Of a stretch of DNA of 64,000 nt, positions 9,052 to 16,464 are shown in pieces. Below the pieces are notes generated by a model. The model did no database searches. It was not told the DNA's origin and was given only the letters and a program-made list of their open reading frames with translations. Made by a program: the position numbers and the translations under genes. This DNA comes from JBLMYQ01 sp050260055 (GTDB taxonomy: Bacteria; Bacillota; Clostridia; Acetivibrionales; UBA4821): NCBI GenBank assembly GCA_050260055.1, contig JBLNBO010000044.1:1-64000 (forward strand), in the 5' to 3' direction. The stretch's first letter is position 1. Each line of letters opens with the position of its first letter.

Positions 9052-9103
9052 AATGGATAATAAAACACAAAGCATTTCTTATAAAACTTGTTCATTATCC
9101 ATT
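9052..9103. repeat. Inverted repeat upstream of hpf
   Basis: AATGGATAAT (9052-9061) recurs as its exact complement ATTATCCATT (9094-9103) across a 32-base loop. It could be an operator or a 5' UTR stem for hpf; no function can be read from it. Confidence 0.5.
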
Positions 9104-9186
9104 TATAAAAGCTGGCAAGGAATAAGCAGGGGATAGTACTATTGTTCTTAATGAAATAATATTTGACTGAAAGGGGATGGCCTTGT

Positions 9187-9708
9187 ATGAAGTTCATTTT
9201 TACCGGAAAAAACATAGAAGTAACTGAGGCTATGAAGGAAAAGGTTAGAAAGAAAATGAAAAAGTTCGAAAAGTTTTTTAATGAAGATACCGAAATTAAT
9301 ACTACTTTTCGGACAGAAAAGAATAAGCATATAATTGAAGCTGCAATTCTTCATAATGGTAATACTTATAGAGCAGAAGAAAAGAATGATGATATGTATA
9401 CCTCGATAGATAAGATTGTAGATGTACTGGACGGACAAATCAAAAAAGGTAAAGAAAAGCTCTCTAAAAAAAATAAGACTGAAAGCGTTAAAACTAGTTT
9501 CCCAGTACTTAAATCAAGTAAGCAGAGCAAGAAGATTACTGAAGTCAGAAAATATTCAGTTAAACCTATGACTTTAGAAGAAGCTACAATGCAGTTAAAC
9601 CTCGGAAATGAATGGTTTATAATGTTTGCAAATTCAGCAACCAAGCAGGTTAATATGCTGTATAGACTCGAAGGCGGAGGTTATGGGTTGGTCGAATCAG
9701 AAGAATAA
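9187..9708 (+). CDS. hpf: Long-form ribosome hibernation promoting factor
   Basis: A 173-residue protein. The N-terminal ~95 residues form the basic HPF/RaiA domain (KFIFTGKNIEVTEAMKEKV) that sits in the ribosome decoding region. A Lys/Ser-rich linker follows, then a C-terminal dimerisation domain with VKPMTLEEATMQLNLG and YRLEGGGYGLVE. The long form drives 100S ribosome dimers in stationary phase. ATG at 9187 is chosen, with AAAGGGG ten bases upstream; TTG at 9163 would lie before that site. A terminator follows at once, so the gene is probably transcribed alone from the DnaA-box-containing spacer. Confidence 0.95.
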   Translation: MKFIFTGKNIEVTEAMKEKVRKKMKKFEKFFNEDTEINTTFRTEKNKHIIEAAILHNGNTYRAEEKNDDMYTSIDKIVDVLDGQIKKGKEKLSKKNKTESVKTSFPVLKSSKQSKKITEVRKYSVKPMTLEEATMQLNLGNEWFIMFANSATKQVNMLYRLEGGGYGLVESEE

Positions 9709-9720
9709 TAAATAAATATA

Positions 9721-9750
9721 AAAAAGTGATACGAAAGTATCACTTTTTTT
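9721..9750 (+). terminator. Rho-independent terminator after hpf
   Basis: AAAAAGTGATAC and GTATCACTTTTT pair around a GAAA loop, followed by T residues. Confidence 0.95.
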
Positions 9751-9777
9751 GTGCAATAAAAATTCATTTAAAAGCTG

Positions 9778-9807
9778 TTGAACCTTTATAAAATTCTATG
9801 ATATAAT
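9778..9807 (+). promoter_or_regulatory. Sigma-A-type promoter of the five-gene island
   Basis: TTGAAC (9778-9783) and TATAAT (9802-9807) are 18 bases apart. A small stem, ATCTGC/GCAGAGAT, lies in the leader just before the AAGGAGG ribosome site of the first gene. This is the only promoter-like site I see for the island, so the five genes probably share one transcript. Confidence 0.7.
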
Positions 9808-9876
9808 TATCTGAACTGTCAAATTTTAGAATGGATTTAATTATATCTGCAAATGCAGAGATAAGGAGGAATGAAA

Positions 9877-10779
9877 ATGAAGAATGATTGCATATTAATT
9901 GCAACGTCTCCGTCGTTGAACAACAGAGCAAAGGTTGAGAGAGTATTTGCTAACCCATATATTTCCGAAGTCCGTTACAATGTTGGGGCACGCTCGCCTA
10001 TGTCTATACCCGATACGGTCAGCTTCTTTATGGCTCTTGCTGAAAAGTATTCAAAAAAGTTCTGGATTGACATTAAAGGAAGACAGCTCCGTATAGCAAA
10101 ATGGGCAGACCCATTGTATGAGTGTGTTGAACTCAATCACGGTATAGAGGTTTCGTTACCTGCAAAAGTGATTTTCCGCAACAGTATCTGTTCTGATATA
10201 ACAGCGGTTGAAGGCAATAAGATTTTTGTTGATCCGATTCCCAGAGAACCTGTTGGTGCCGGTCAATCAATAAACGTTATTGCCAAAAACCTAAAGATTG
10301 ATGGATATCTTACAGATACTGATGTACAGTACTTGGAGGTATGCCGGCAAAAGGGACTCATGAATGTTTTTGCTTCTTTTGTAGAAGAATTCAGCGATCT
10401 TGCCGAAATTCTAAACATTATTCCAGGGGCTGAAATTGTCTGCAAAATTGAGTCCAAAAAAGGCGTTGAGTTTATTTCACAGTATGCCGGTACCAAGCTT
10501 AGCTTAATGGCGGCAAGAGATGACCTCTACACTGAGTTTGAACGGGATTATTCCATATTCAAGGCCCTTAAAAAGATAGTCGAATGCGACCCGCAGGCCA
10601 TCTGCGCTTCGAGGATATTTACATCCCTGGAGCATCAGGAAGAAGTGGACCTTACTGATTTTTCTGACTTAAATCTCATGTATGACATGGGATACAGACG
10701 GTTCATGCTGTGTGATAATGTGTGCAATTATAAGTTTGAATCAGCATTACGAGCATGGAGGGGGTTCATAAATGACTAA
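9877..10779 (+). CDS. Pyruvate-kinase-like TIM-barrel protein, catalytically divergent
   Basis: A 300-residue protein that aligns by eye with the barrel domain of pyruvate kinase. WIDIKGRQLRI stands for DTKGPEIRT, NVFASFVEEFSDLAEI for the AASFV block, EIVCKIESKKGVE for IIAKIENQEGV, and SLMAARDDL for IMVARGDL. The lysine of the KIE motif is kept, but the SH of the substrate loop is lost, ARGD has become ARDD, and the C-terminal regulatory domain is absent. Phosphoenolpyruvate- or keto-acid-type chemistry is therefore only an inference. The start is ATG 9877, seven bases after AAGGAGG, rather than ATG 9871. It overlaps the next gene by 8 bases and heads the GC-richer island. Ordinary pyruvate kinase function is unlikely. 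Confidence 0.75.
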   Translation: MKNDCILIATSPSLNNRAKVERVFANPYISEVRYNVGARSPMSIPDTVSFFMALAEKYSKKFWIDIKGRQLRIAKWADPLYECVELNHGIEVSLPAKVIFRNSICSDITAVEGNKIFVDPIPREPVGAGQSINVIAKNLKIDGYLTDTDVQYLEVCRQKGLMNVFASFVEEFSDLAEILNIIPGAEIVCKIESKKGVEFISQYAGTKLSLMAARDDLYTEFERDYSIFKALKKIVECDPQAICASRIFTSLEHQEEVDLTDFSDLNLMYDMGYRRFMLCDNVCNYKFESALRAWRGFIND

Positions 10780-12181
10780 CTTAGTTTTATGCGGGATGGC
10801 TTTCGGCGATGAGGGAAAGGGTACCTTTGTCGATTACTTGGCGAATACACACCGCATCAAAAATATCATCCGATACAACGGGGGCTCTCAGGCTTCTCAT
10901 ACGGTTATAACACCGGGGGGAATTCTGCATAAGTTCAGCCAGCTTGGATCGGGAATGTTTTTTCCGGAAAGCCGAACCTTTCTGACACAGAATATGGTTG
11001 TTGACCCTGACAGCATTGTAGGGGAATCCAGAGAGTTTGGAATAAAGACAGGATACAGTGTATCAGAGGTGTTAGAACGGATTTTTATCCATGAAGACTG
11101 CTACTTTGTTACACCGTACCACAGGTTGACAAACAAACTGCGTGAACTTTGCAGCGGAGAAAACAAAAGAGGTTCTACCGGAAGCGGAGTAAGCGAGGTC
11201 ATGGTGCTTATGGAGGAGGAAAGCCTTGGCGTCCAAATGAAAGACCTTTACAATCCCGAAGAGTTCTATGCAAAACTTACCAAGCTCCATGAATATTTGG
11301 CTGCATTCTACGAAGTTAATCGGCAAACCATTGAAGAAAACATGGTTGATGAGATTAAAGATTACCTGCAGGAGCAGATTGGTTCTTTGACTGATCCTTC
11401 CTCAGTAGATATAGTTTTCAACTATTTTACTGATAAGGTCAGCAGGAACAAGATTAATATCTGCAGTGACTTTTCTGATTATCTGAGTGATGAAGAAGCC
11501 ATATACGAAGGAACTCAGGGACTGCTGCTGGATTGCCAATATGGTTTTCACCCCAATACAACCAAGGTGGACAATACTAACCATTTTGCCGTCGAAATGC
11601 TTAAGGACTGCCAGCCGCATGAGGTGTCAAAAATCGGGATTCTTAAAGCGTTTACGAGCAGGCACGGGTGTGGAGTATTTCCAACAGAAAGTAAAGAGGT
11701 TGCTTCCCTGATTTCAGATCCCAATCAGGACCCGTCATACTGGAATGGTGGCATGCGTTTCGGGTGGTTTGATGCTGTTCTTGCCAGATATGCGCAAGAA
11801 ATAAACCAAGTTGACCAGATTTTTCTCTCGTCATTGGACTTGCTGGGCTCTTTTCCCATAATAAGGATTTGTGACAGCTATATTTATCTCGGGGAAAAGG
11901 ACCAACGGTTTGAGGAATTATTTGAGTATGAAAATGCCGATACTCTGACTGTCGTAAAAAACATAAAACAGAATAAAGGAATAACGCCCTACCTTGAAAA
12001 GTGCCTGCCGGTCTATACAGAAGTGAAGGGATGGAACTGCGATATATCCGAAGCCCGGAAAAAAGAGCAGCTTCCGGATGAATGCCGGCAGTATATCAAG
12101 CTGGTTCAAAAGTACGTGGGAGTCTTGATTACAGTTGTTTCAGTCGGACCGACGAGGATGCATAAGATAAGGATGTGGTGA
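10772..12181 (+). CDS. Adenylosuccinate-synthetase-like ligase with altered amino-acid loop
   Basis: A 469-residue PurA paralogue. Conserved are the GTP/catalytic loop GDEGKG (Asp13), the NGGSQASHTV segment with the catalytic histidine (about 43), GSTGSG for the IMP loop, YEGTQGLLLD, GILKAFTSRHGCGVFPTE, and the C-terminal VGPTR for the guanine pocket. PurA couples GTP hydrolysis to joining aspartate to IMP. Here the arginine-rich aspartate loop (TGRRRRTGW in PurA) reads NGGMRFGW, around residues 323-331, leaving one of four arginines. A different amine donor, or a different nucleotide, is inferred. The protein is also about 40 residues longer than PurA. It overlaps genes on both sides or nearly so. 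It probably does not replace housekeeping purA. Confidence 0.82.
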   Translation: MTNLVLCGMAFGDEGKGTFVDYLANTHRIKNIIRYNGGSQASHTVITPGGILHKFSQLGSGMFFPESRTFLTQNMVVDPDSIVGESREFGIKTGYSVSEVLERIFIHEDCYFVTPYHRLTNKLRELCSGENKRGSTGSGVSEVMVLMEEESLGVQMKDLYNPEEFYAKLTKLHEYLAAFYEVNRQTIEENMVDEIKDYLQEQIGSLTDPSSVDIVFNYFTDKVSRNKINICSDFSDYLSDEEAIYEGTQGLLLDCQYGFHPNTTKVDNTNHFAVEMLKDCQPHEVSKIGILKAFTSRHGCGVFPTESKEVASLISDPNQDPSYWNGGMRFGWFDAVLARYAQEINQVDQIFLSSLDLLGSFPIIRICDSYIYLGEKDQRFEELFEYENADTLTVVKNIKQNKGITPYLEKCLPVYTEVKGWNCDISEARKKEQLPDECRQYIKLVQKYVGVLITVVSVGPTRMHKIRMW

Positions 12182-12183
12182 CC

Positions 12184-12768
12184 ATGAAGCTTATTGATAG
12201 GATTGTCTTGACCGCCAGACAAAACGGTATTATAAATGTCGTTATTGCAGGAGGAACCTGTTCAGGAAAGAGCACACTGGCAGAGACCATCAAGTCTCAG
12301 CTTTCGGGGAATTTCTCTATTGGTGTGTTGGAACAAGACAACTACTTTAAAAACCTTGAGGATTTTCCCAGAGGAGAGTATGGTTACCTTCCGGACTCGC
12401 TCTATGCTTTTCATACTCAGGAGTTTCGAGACGATGCAGGAAACCTCATTAATCTCGGCAGTATTTTTACTCCTAGGTATGATAAAGAAACCAACAGAAG
12501 GACTGCCAAAGATGTGCCGGTTAAACGCGGGGAAATAAATGTATTTGAAGGATTACACACAATTTCCTTGCTTAAAGACTTGGACAACTGTCTCAGGGTA
12601 TTTCTGGATACAGACCTTAAAGTTTGCATGGAAAGGAGAATTGCTCGGGATACAAGACTATACGGCATCCAAAAGGAGCTTGTTGTGAAATTTTTTGAAC
12701 GCGAAATCCTTCCCATGCATAAGGAGTTTGTCTCACCCCAAAAGGCGTATGCTGACTTAGTAATTTAA
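12184..12768 (+). CDS. Uridine-kinase-like P-loop nucleoside kinase
   Basis: A 194-residue P-loop kinase of the uridine kinase/phosphoribulokinase superfamily. Walker A is GGTCSGKST (residues 23-31), a DNYF motif follows at the usual place for the substrate-binding aspartate, FEGLHT matches the FEGI/ALF region, and ERRIARDTR gives the lid arginines. It would phosphorylate a nucleoside or related alcohol with ATP or GTP. ATG 12184 is used; GTG 12178 would give a GTGA overlap with the previous stop and is equally possible. It lies between the PurA-like ligase and the J-domain/kinase fusion, suggesting that the island makes or modifies a nucleotide-derived molecule. Confidence 0.8.
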   Translation: MKLIDRIVLTARQNGIINVVIAGGTCSGKSTLAETIKSQLSGNFSIGVLEQDNYFKNLEDFPRGEYGYLPDSLYAFHTQEFRDDAGNLINLGSIFTPRYDKETNRRTAKDVPVKRGEINVFEGLHTISLLKDLDNCLRVFLDTDLKVCMERRIARDTRLYGIQKELVVKFFEREILPMHKEFVSPQKAYADLVI

Positions 12769-12787
12769 TACAGCGGAGGTGGAACAT

Positions 12788-13828
12788 ATGACTGTAAAGG
12801 AGATTTACGAGAACCTCCTGCGGGCAAGACGCCCAATAGACTTTTATGGCGATGTGACCTGTAAGAAGGATATAACAGCCTTATACAGAAAGTATGCCAA
12901 AACCATTCATCCTGATGTTGTAAAGCCCGACGAAAGGTATATTGCAGGTGAAGCTTTTAAGCTGCTGCGAGACTTGTGCGTGGCCGGGGAGGATGAATAT
13001 GATAAGGGCATATATGCAGTGATAGACCCCGTAGAGGTGTATAAGTTCAGTACTCCATTGTTTGAACTTGATATTAAGGGGGAAGAGTACAAGTTCTACG
13101 AGTATATCACTGATGGCGAGGTTGCTTCTGTATTCAGAGGGACAGACTCCAGTGGCATTGTGTATATAAAAGTTGGTAGAGACCCGGATGATAACCATCT
13201 CATAGAAACCGAGTTTGAAGTCTTAAGTACATTCCGGCACGGCTCTTTACCTTTTGTGGATAAGAAGATAAAGGTTAATGACACAATGGCCATTATCATG
13301 AGAGAAGTCGAGGGCATCTCAATGGCTGAACTGATGAGGGAGAATCCCAGGGGTGTGCCTGCAAGGCATGTCATGTGGATGATGGAAAGACTGCTGAGCG
13401 TAGTCGGTTATCTGCATTACAACCGTGTGGTACATGGAAATATAAAGCCTGAGCATTTAATAATAAACAAGGAAACCCATAATGTATCCCTGTTAGGTTT
13501 TTCCTTCTGTATCCCCAAAGCTGATACATCTGATGCTGAATACAAGGTGAAAAATCCTTATTCGGCGCCAGAAGTAAATAAAACTGCCCAAGTAATGCCT
13601 GGTTCAGACATCTATTCGCTTGGCAAGATTGCTATCGAATTATTGGGAGGTGATATCAGAAATAACGGTATGCCGACCTCGGTAGATGCAAGGGTCAGAA
13701 CCTTCTTCAGGAAAATGGTTGATACCAGTGTGAATAACAGGCCGAATGATGCGTGGGATTTATGGCATCAGTTGAAGAATCTTCGCACAGAAGTATTTGG
13801 CAGCAAACGGTTTGAAGAATTCAACTAA
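12788..13828 (+). CDS. J-domain fused to a protein pseudokinase
   Basis: A 346-residue fusion. Residues ~18-65 form a J-domain with the HPD motif (41-43) that would stimulate an Hsp70. Residues ~100-330 have a Ser/Thr kinase fold: VYIKV with Lys128, a C-helix glutamate, HGNIKPEHLII for the catalytic loop, LLGFS for the DFG strand, and a YSAPEV and GSDIYSLGKI pair for the APE and F-helix regions. The catalytic-loop Asp is Asn218 and the DFG Asp is Gly237, so phosphotransfer is improbable and a scaffold or ligand-sensing role is inferred. The start is ATG 12788 after GGAGGTGG. The next gene, 15 bases on, encodes a vWA protein; kinase-vWA pairs occur in Ter-type stress loci. Confidence 0.82.
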   Translation: MTVKEIYENLLRARRPIDFYGDVTCKKDITALYRKYAKTIHPDVVKPDERYIAGEAFKLLRDLCVAGEDEYDKGIYAVIDPVEVYKFSTPLFELDIKGEEYKFYEYITDGEVASVFRGTDSSGIVYIKVGRDPDDNHLIETEFEVLSTFRHGSLPFVDKKIKVNDTMAIIMREVEGISMAELMRENPRGVPARHVMWMMERLLSVVGYLHYNRVVHGNIKPEHLIINKETHNVSLLGFSFCIPKADTSDAEYKVKNPYSAPEVNKTAQVMPGSDIYSLGKIAIELLGGDIRNNGMPTSVDARVRTFFRKMVDTSVNNRPNDAWDLWHQLKNLRTEVFGSKRFEEFN

Positions 13829-13843
13829 AAGGGGGACGTTATT

Positions 13844-14818
13844 ATGAGTAAAGGATCGGTTTACAGTGATTACGACAGAGATGTAACCAGTACGAAAAGT
13901 TCAAGTGGATGGGGAGGCTCCAATTATGGAGCAAGTACTGATTCGCAAAAAGCACTTTCCGCAACCGATTTGGATTCCTCAATGGATCCAAAAGGCAAAA
14001 AGCTCAAAAGCAACTCTAAGCATCCGATAATAATATTCTTGGATGTTACGGGAAGCAATATTGAGTTTGCCGGAATTATGTATGACAAGCTGCCTATGAT
14101 GTATGAGCAGATTGGAGCGCAAGGATATCTTGATGATTAGATTTCTTTCTGCGCAGTCGGAGATGCAAATACTGATTACTATCCTCTCCAAATTGCTGAT
14201 TTTGCCAAAGGCAAGGCCCTTGACAGCTGGATTGAGAAAATCGTTCTTGAAGGGCATGGCGGTGGTCAGAATAAAGAATCTTATGAACTGGCAGCTTATT
14301 ATCTGCTCAAGCAAGCTGAATTCATTCCAGGTGCCGAACCGATTGTATTCTTCCTGGGCGATGAAGTTGCATATCCGGAAGTTAAGCCATCCCAAGTTGA
14401 GGATCTGCTGGGAATCAAGTATACTCCATTAGAAGTAGATGTTTTCAAAGCACTCAGCAAGAAATTCAACGGGAATGTTTTTATGCTCCTTAATAAGTTC
14501 TTTGGAGAAGAGTTCCTTTCAGGGGCTTTCCAGAACTGGAGCAAACGCTTAGAGCCAGAACGTGTGATTAAAATCGAAGAGGGTAAATCGGTCGTTGACA
14601 TTATACTTGGAATTGTTGCAATGACTTCCAACGCAAGATCTCTGGATGCATACACGGTTGACATGCTTGACCGGGGTCAGACCAAAGACAGAATTGCTGG
14701 CGTCAAAAAGGCGCTTACTGGATACGAAGCGACTCTGCTTCCAGCGGTTAAGGTTTCCGGCGGTATATCATCAACGGAAAAAGCCAAAAAAGCCTCAACC
14801 AAAAGTGAAAGACTTTAA
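13844..14818 (+). pseudogene. vWA-domain protein interrupted by an in-frame TAG
   Basis: One continuous frame of 325 codons is broken only by TAG at 14138-14140; without it the product would be about 324 residues. The N-terminal ~60 residues are Ser/Asp/Lys-rich and probably unstructured. A von Willebrand A fold follows, with a DxTxS MIDAS-like site in IIIFLDVTGSN, then GDANTDYYP, a GGGQNKESYELAAYYLL helix after the stop, and VFFLGDEVAYP. The second half keeps coding character for 226 codons without frameshift, so this is a recent nonsense change, a sequencing error, or a readthrough site. It is the last gene of the island, and a long hairpin follows. Homologous vWA proteins act as adaptors with kinases. 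Confidence 0.8.
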
Positions 14819-14820
14819 CA

Positions 14821-14868
14821 CAAAGAATAAGAGGACCCAAATGGGTCCTCTTATTCTTTGTAAAAAAA
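14821..14868 (+). terminator. Long hairpin ending the island
   Basis: Two 19-base arms pair perfectly (14821-14839 with 14842-14860; core GAGGACCCA/TGGGTCCTC) around a 2-base loop. The following bases are A-rich then T-rich, so the U tract is imperfect, but the position right after the vWA stop supports termination. Confidence 0.8.
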
Positions 14869-14894
14869 TCTTTTTGCTATTTTCTATGCAACTG

Positions 14895-14923
14895 TTGCAA
14901 AGATTGTACCTATATGGTAAAAT
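14895..14923 (+). promoter_or_regulatory. Promoter of rpmE
   Basis: TTGCAA (14895-14900) and TAAAAT (14918-14923) with the ideal 17-base spacer, about 60 bases before rpmE. Confidence 0.75.
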
Positions 14924-14981
14924 ACTCTCTGCTGTTCAATCTTGAAGCAAACTTTCATGAAATTGAAGGAAGGTGAAATAT

Positions 14982-15191
14982 ATGAAAGAAGGAATACATC
15001 CAAAATACGAAAAGACTGTAGTAAAATGCGCGTGTGGAGAAACCTTTGAAACAGGTTCAACAAAGAGTGGTTTACGTGTTGATATCTGCTCAAAATGCCA
15101 TCCGTTTTTTACCGGCAAGCAGAAGCTTATTGATACAGGCGGACGTGTTGAAAGATTTAAGAAAAAATTCGGAATCACAGACAACGAATAA
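14982..15191 (+). CDS. rpmE: 50S ribosomal protein L31, zinc-binding type
   Basis: A 69-residue L31 with the four zinc cysteines in place (CAC near residues 16-18 and CSKC near 36-40) and the signature HPFFTGKQK. It sits at the 50S/30S bridge. The start is ATG 14982 behind GAAGGAAGGTG; GTG 14973 lies inside that site. Having all four cysteines, it is the zinc-replete form that some Firmicutes swap for a cysteine-free paralogue under zinc limitation. It has its own promoter and is followed by the yqhQ-type gene and prmC, a conserved Firmicute order. Confidence 0.97.
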   Translation: MKEGIHPKYEKTVVKCACGETFETGSTKSGLRVDICSKCHPFFTGKQKLIDTGGRVERFKKKFGITDNE

Positions 15192-15210
15192 AGAAATTAA
15201 TTCAATTTTG

Positions 15211-15270
15211 ATAAGGGTACGGTTATATAGCTGCACTAATATTGGTACAGTTATATAAAGGTACCCTTAT
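15211..15270 (+). repeat. Inverted and direct repeats in the rpmE-yqhQ spacer
   Basis: ATAAGGGTAC (15211-15220) is repeated as its exact complement GTACCCTTAT (15261-15270). Inside the 40-base loop a near-identical 15-mer, GGTACGGTTATATAG / GGTACAGTTATATAA, occurs at 15217 and 15244. The stem may end rpmE transcription, although no T tract follows. The remaining spacer to 15432 shows nothing else. Confidence 0.55.
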
Positions 15271-15432
15271 TGCATTGTGTATAGTAGCAATATGAATAGT
15301 AATATTCCAATCACTAAGCTGCGAGCCTAGAAACAACTTTGAAACATATCCTTTGAAGTAGGCTGTATTGTTTTTATAAATAATCTAATATATAATCTAC
15401 GCGTAGTAAAGAATCTGAAAGGGATGCATTTG

Positions 15433-16377
15433 ATGAAAAATATTAAACCTAAGAAGAAAAGTTCAATAGGAGGTCAGGCGGTACTTGAAGGCGTTATGAT
15501 GCGTGGACCTGACAGTATTTCTATGTGTGTAAGAAAGCCTGATGGGGAAGTAGTAATAGAAAAAAAGCCTTATAAGGCATTTACTGAAAAGGTTAAAGTA
15601 TTCAAACTTCCTATTTTAAGAGGAGTTGTGGCATTTTTTGAGTCCATGATTATCGGCATGAAAACATTGATGAATTCAGCAGATTATTATGATATTGATG
15701 TTGATGAGCCGGATTATAAGCCTTCAAAATTTGAAGAGTTTATAACCAAACTTTTTGGGGATAAATTGAAAGACGCTATAGTAGCTTTTTCACTTATATT
15801 ATCAATATTTCTTGGAGTTGGGTTGTTTATTGTTATTCCGAATATTATTGCAAAGTTGACTTTTAGCAGTGACAGGTTTATGTATAATGTTGTGGAAGGT
15901 ATAGTTCGATTGGTGATATTCTTTTTATACATTGTTCTTATATCATATATGGAGGATATTCGCAGAGTATTTCAATATCATGGGGCGGAGCATAAAACAA
16001 TACACTGCTATGAGCATGAAGAATGTCTGACTGTTGAAAATATAAGAAAATATCCTGTACTTCATCCAAGATGCGGAACCAGCTTCCTTTTGATTGTAAT
16101 GGTTGTAAGTATTGGCGTTTTCTCATTTTTCTGGGATGAAAATTTCTGGATAACCCTTAGCGAAAGATTGGCATTACTCCCATTGGTTGCAGGTATTTCT
16201 TATGAAATCATTAAATATGCGGGAAAGAGTGAGAGTATGCTGGCGGAAGCCATTAGTGTTCCAGGATTATGGATGCAGAAATTTACTACACGTGAACCGG
16301 ATGACAGCCAGATTGAAGTAGCCATTAAAGCACTTGAAAACGTAATTGTGGAAGACCCTGAAGCAGACAGGTGGTAA
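15433..16377 (+). CDS. yqhQ: YqhQ-type DUF1385 membrane protein
   Basis: A 314-residue membrane protein of the DUF1385 family. The N-terminal signature GGQAVLEGVMMRGP is followed by a helix pair near residues 110-175, and a conserved central block with YHGAEHKTIHCYE and HPRCGTSFL probably carries metal- or cofactor-like His/Cys residues. About four to five hydrophobic stretches are visible. Its biochemical role is unknown. It commonly sits beside rpmE, prmC and prfA, as here. ATG 15433 fits the AAAGGG site better than ATG 15424. The stop is followed immediately by a C/G-rich hairpin. Confidence 0.9.
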   Translation: MKNIKPKKKSSIGGQAVLEGVMMRGPDSISMCVRKPDGEVVIEKKPYKAFTEKVKVFKLPILRGVVAFFESMIIGMKTLMNSADYYDIDVDEPDYKPSKFEEFITKLFGDKLKDAIVAFSLILSIFLGVGLFIVIPNIIAKLTFSSDRFMYNVVEGIVRLVIFFLYIVLISYMEDIRRVFQYHGAEHKTIHCYEHEECLTVENIRKYPVLHPRCGTSFLLIVMVVSIGVFSFFWDENFWITLSERLALLPLVAGISYEIIKYAGKSESMLAEAISVPGLWMQKFTTREPDDSQIEVAIKALENVIVEDPEADRW

Positions 16378-16378
16378 C

Positions 16379-16421
16379 TCACCCCCTTTTCCCCTCTCTC
16401 AAGATAGAGGGGGAAATAGAG
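16379..16421. repeat. C/G-rich palindromic intergenic repeat
   Basis: A CACCCCCTTTTCCCC block and an AGAGGGGGAAA block face each other around a short AAGAT spacer right after the yqhQ stop. The same words, read as complement (GAGGGAAAAGGGGTGA), recur before echE (21422) and purD (46009). It is probably a dispersed short repeat that can fold as a weak terminator. Confidence 0.5.
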
Positions 16422-16464
16422 TAATAATGTTTATAAATTGTCAATTGATTATGAAGGAATTAAT

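Noticed and set aside
9877..10779. Ordinary pyruvate kinase (pyk)
   Set aside because: The protein is far too short, lacks the C-terminal domain and has changed active-site residues.
10772..12181. Housekeeping adenylosuccinate synthetase (purA)
   Set aside because: The aspartate loop is altered and the gene is embedded in the divergent island rather than with purine genes.
14138..14140. Pyrrolysine codon
   Set aside because: No PylS or pylT is seen in the window and vWA proteins are not known to need pyrrolysine; a nonsense change is simpler.
14483..14818. A separate gene starting at the ATG at 14483
   Set aside because: It is the in-frame continuation of the vWA gene past the TAG, with no ribosome site of its own.
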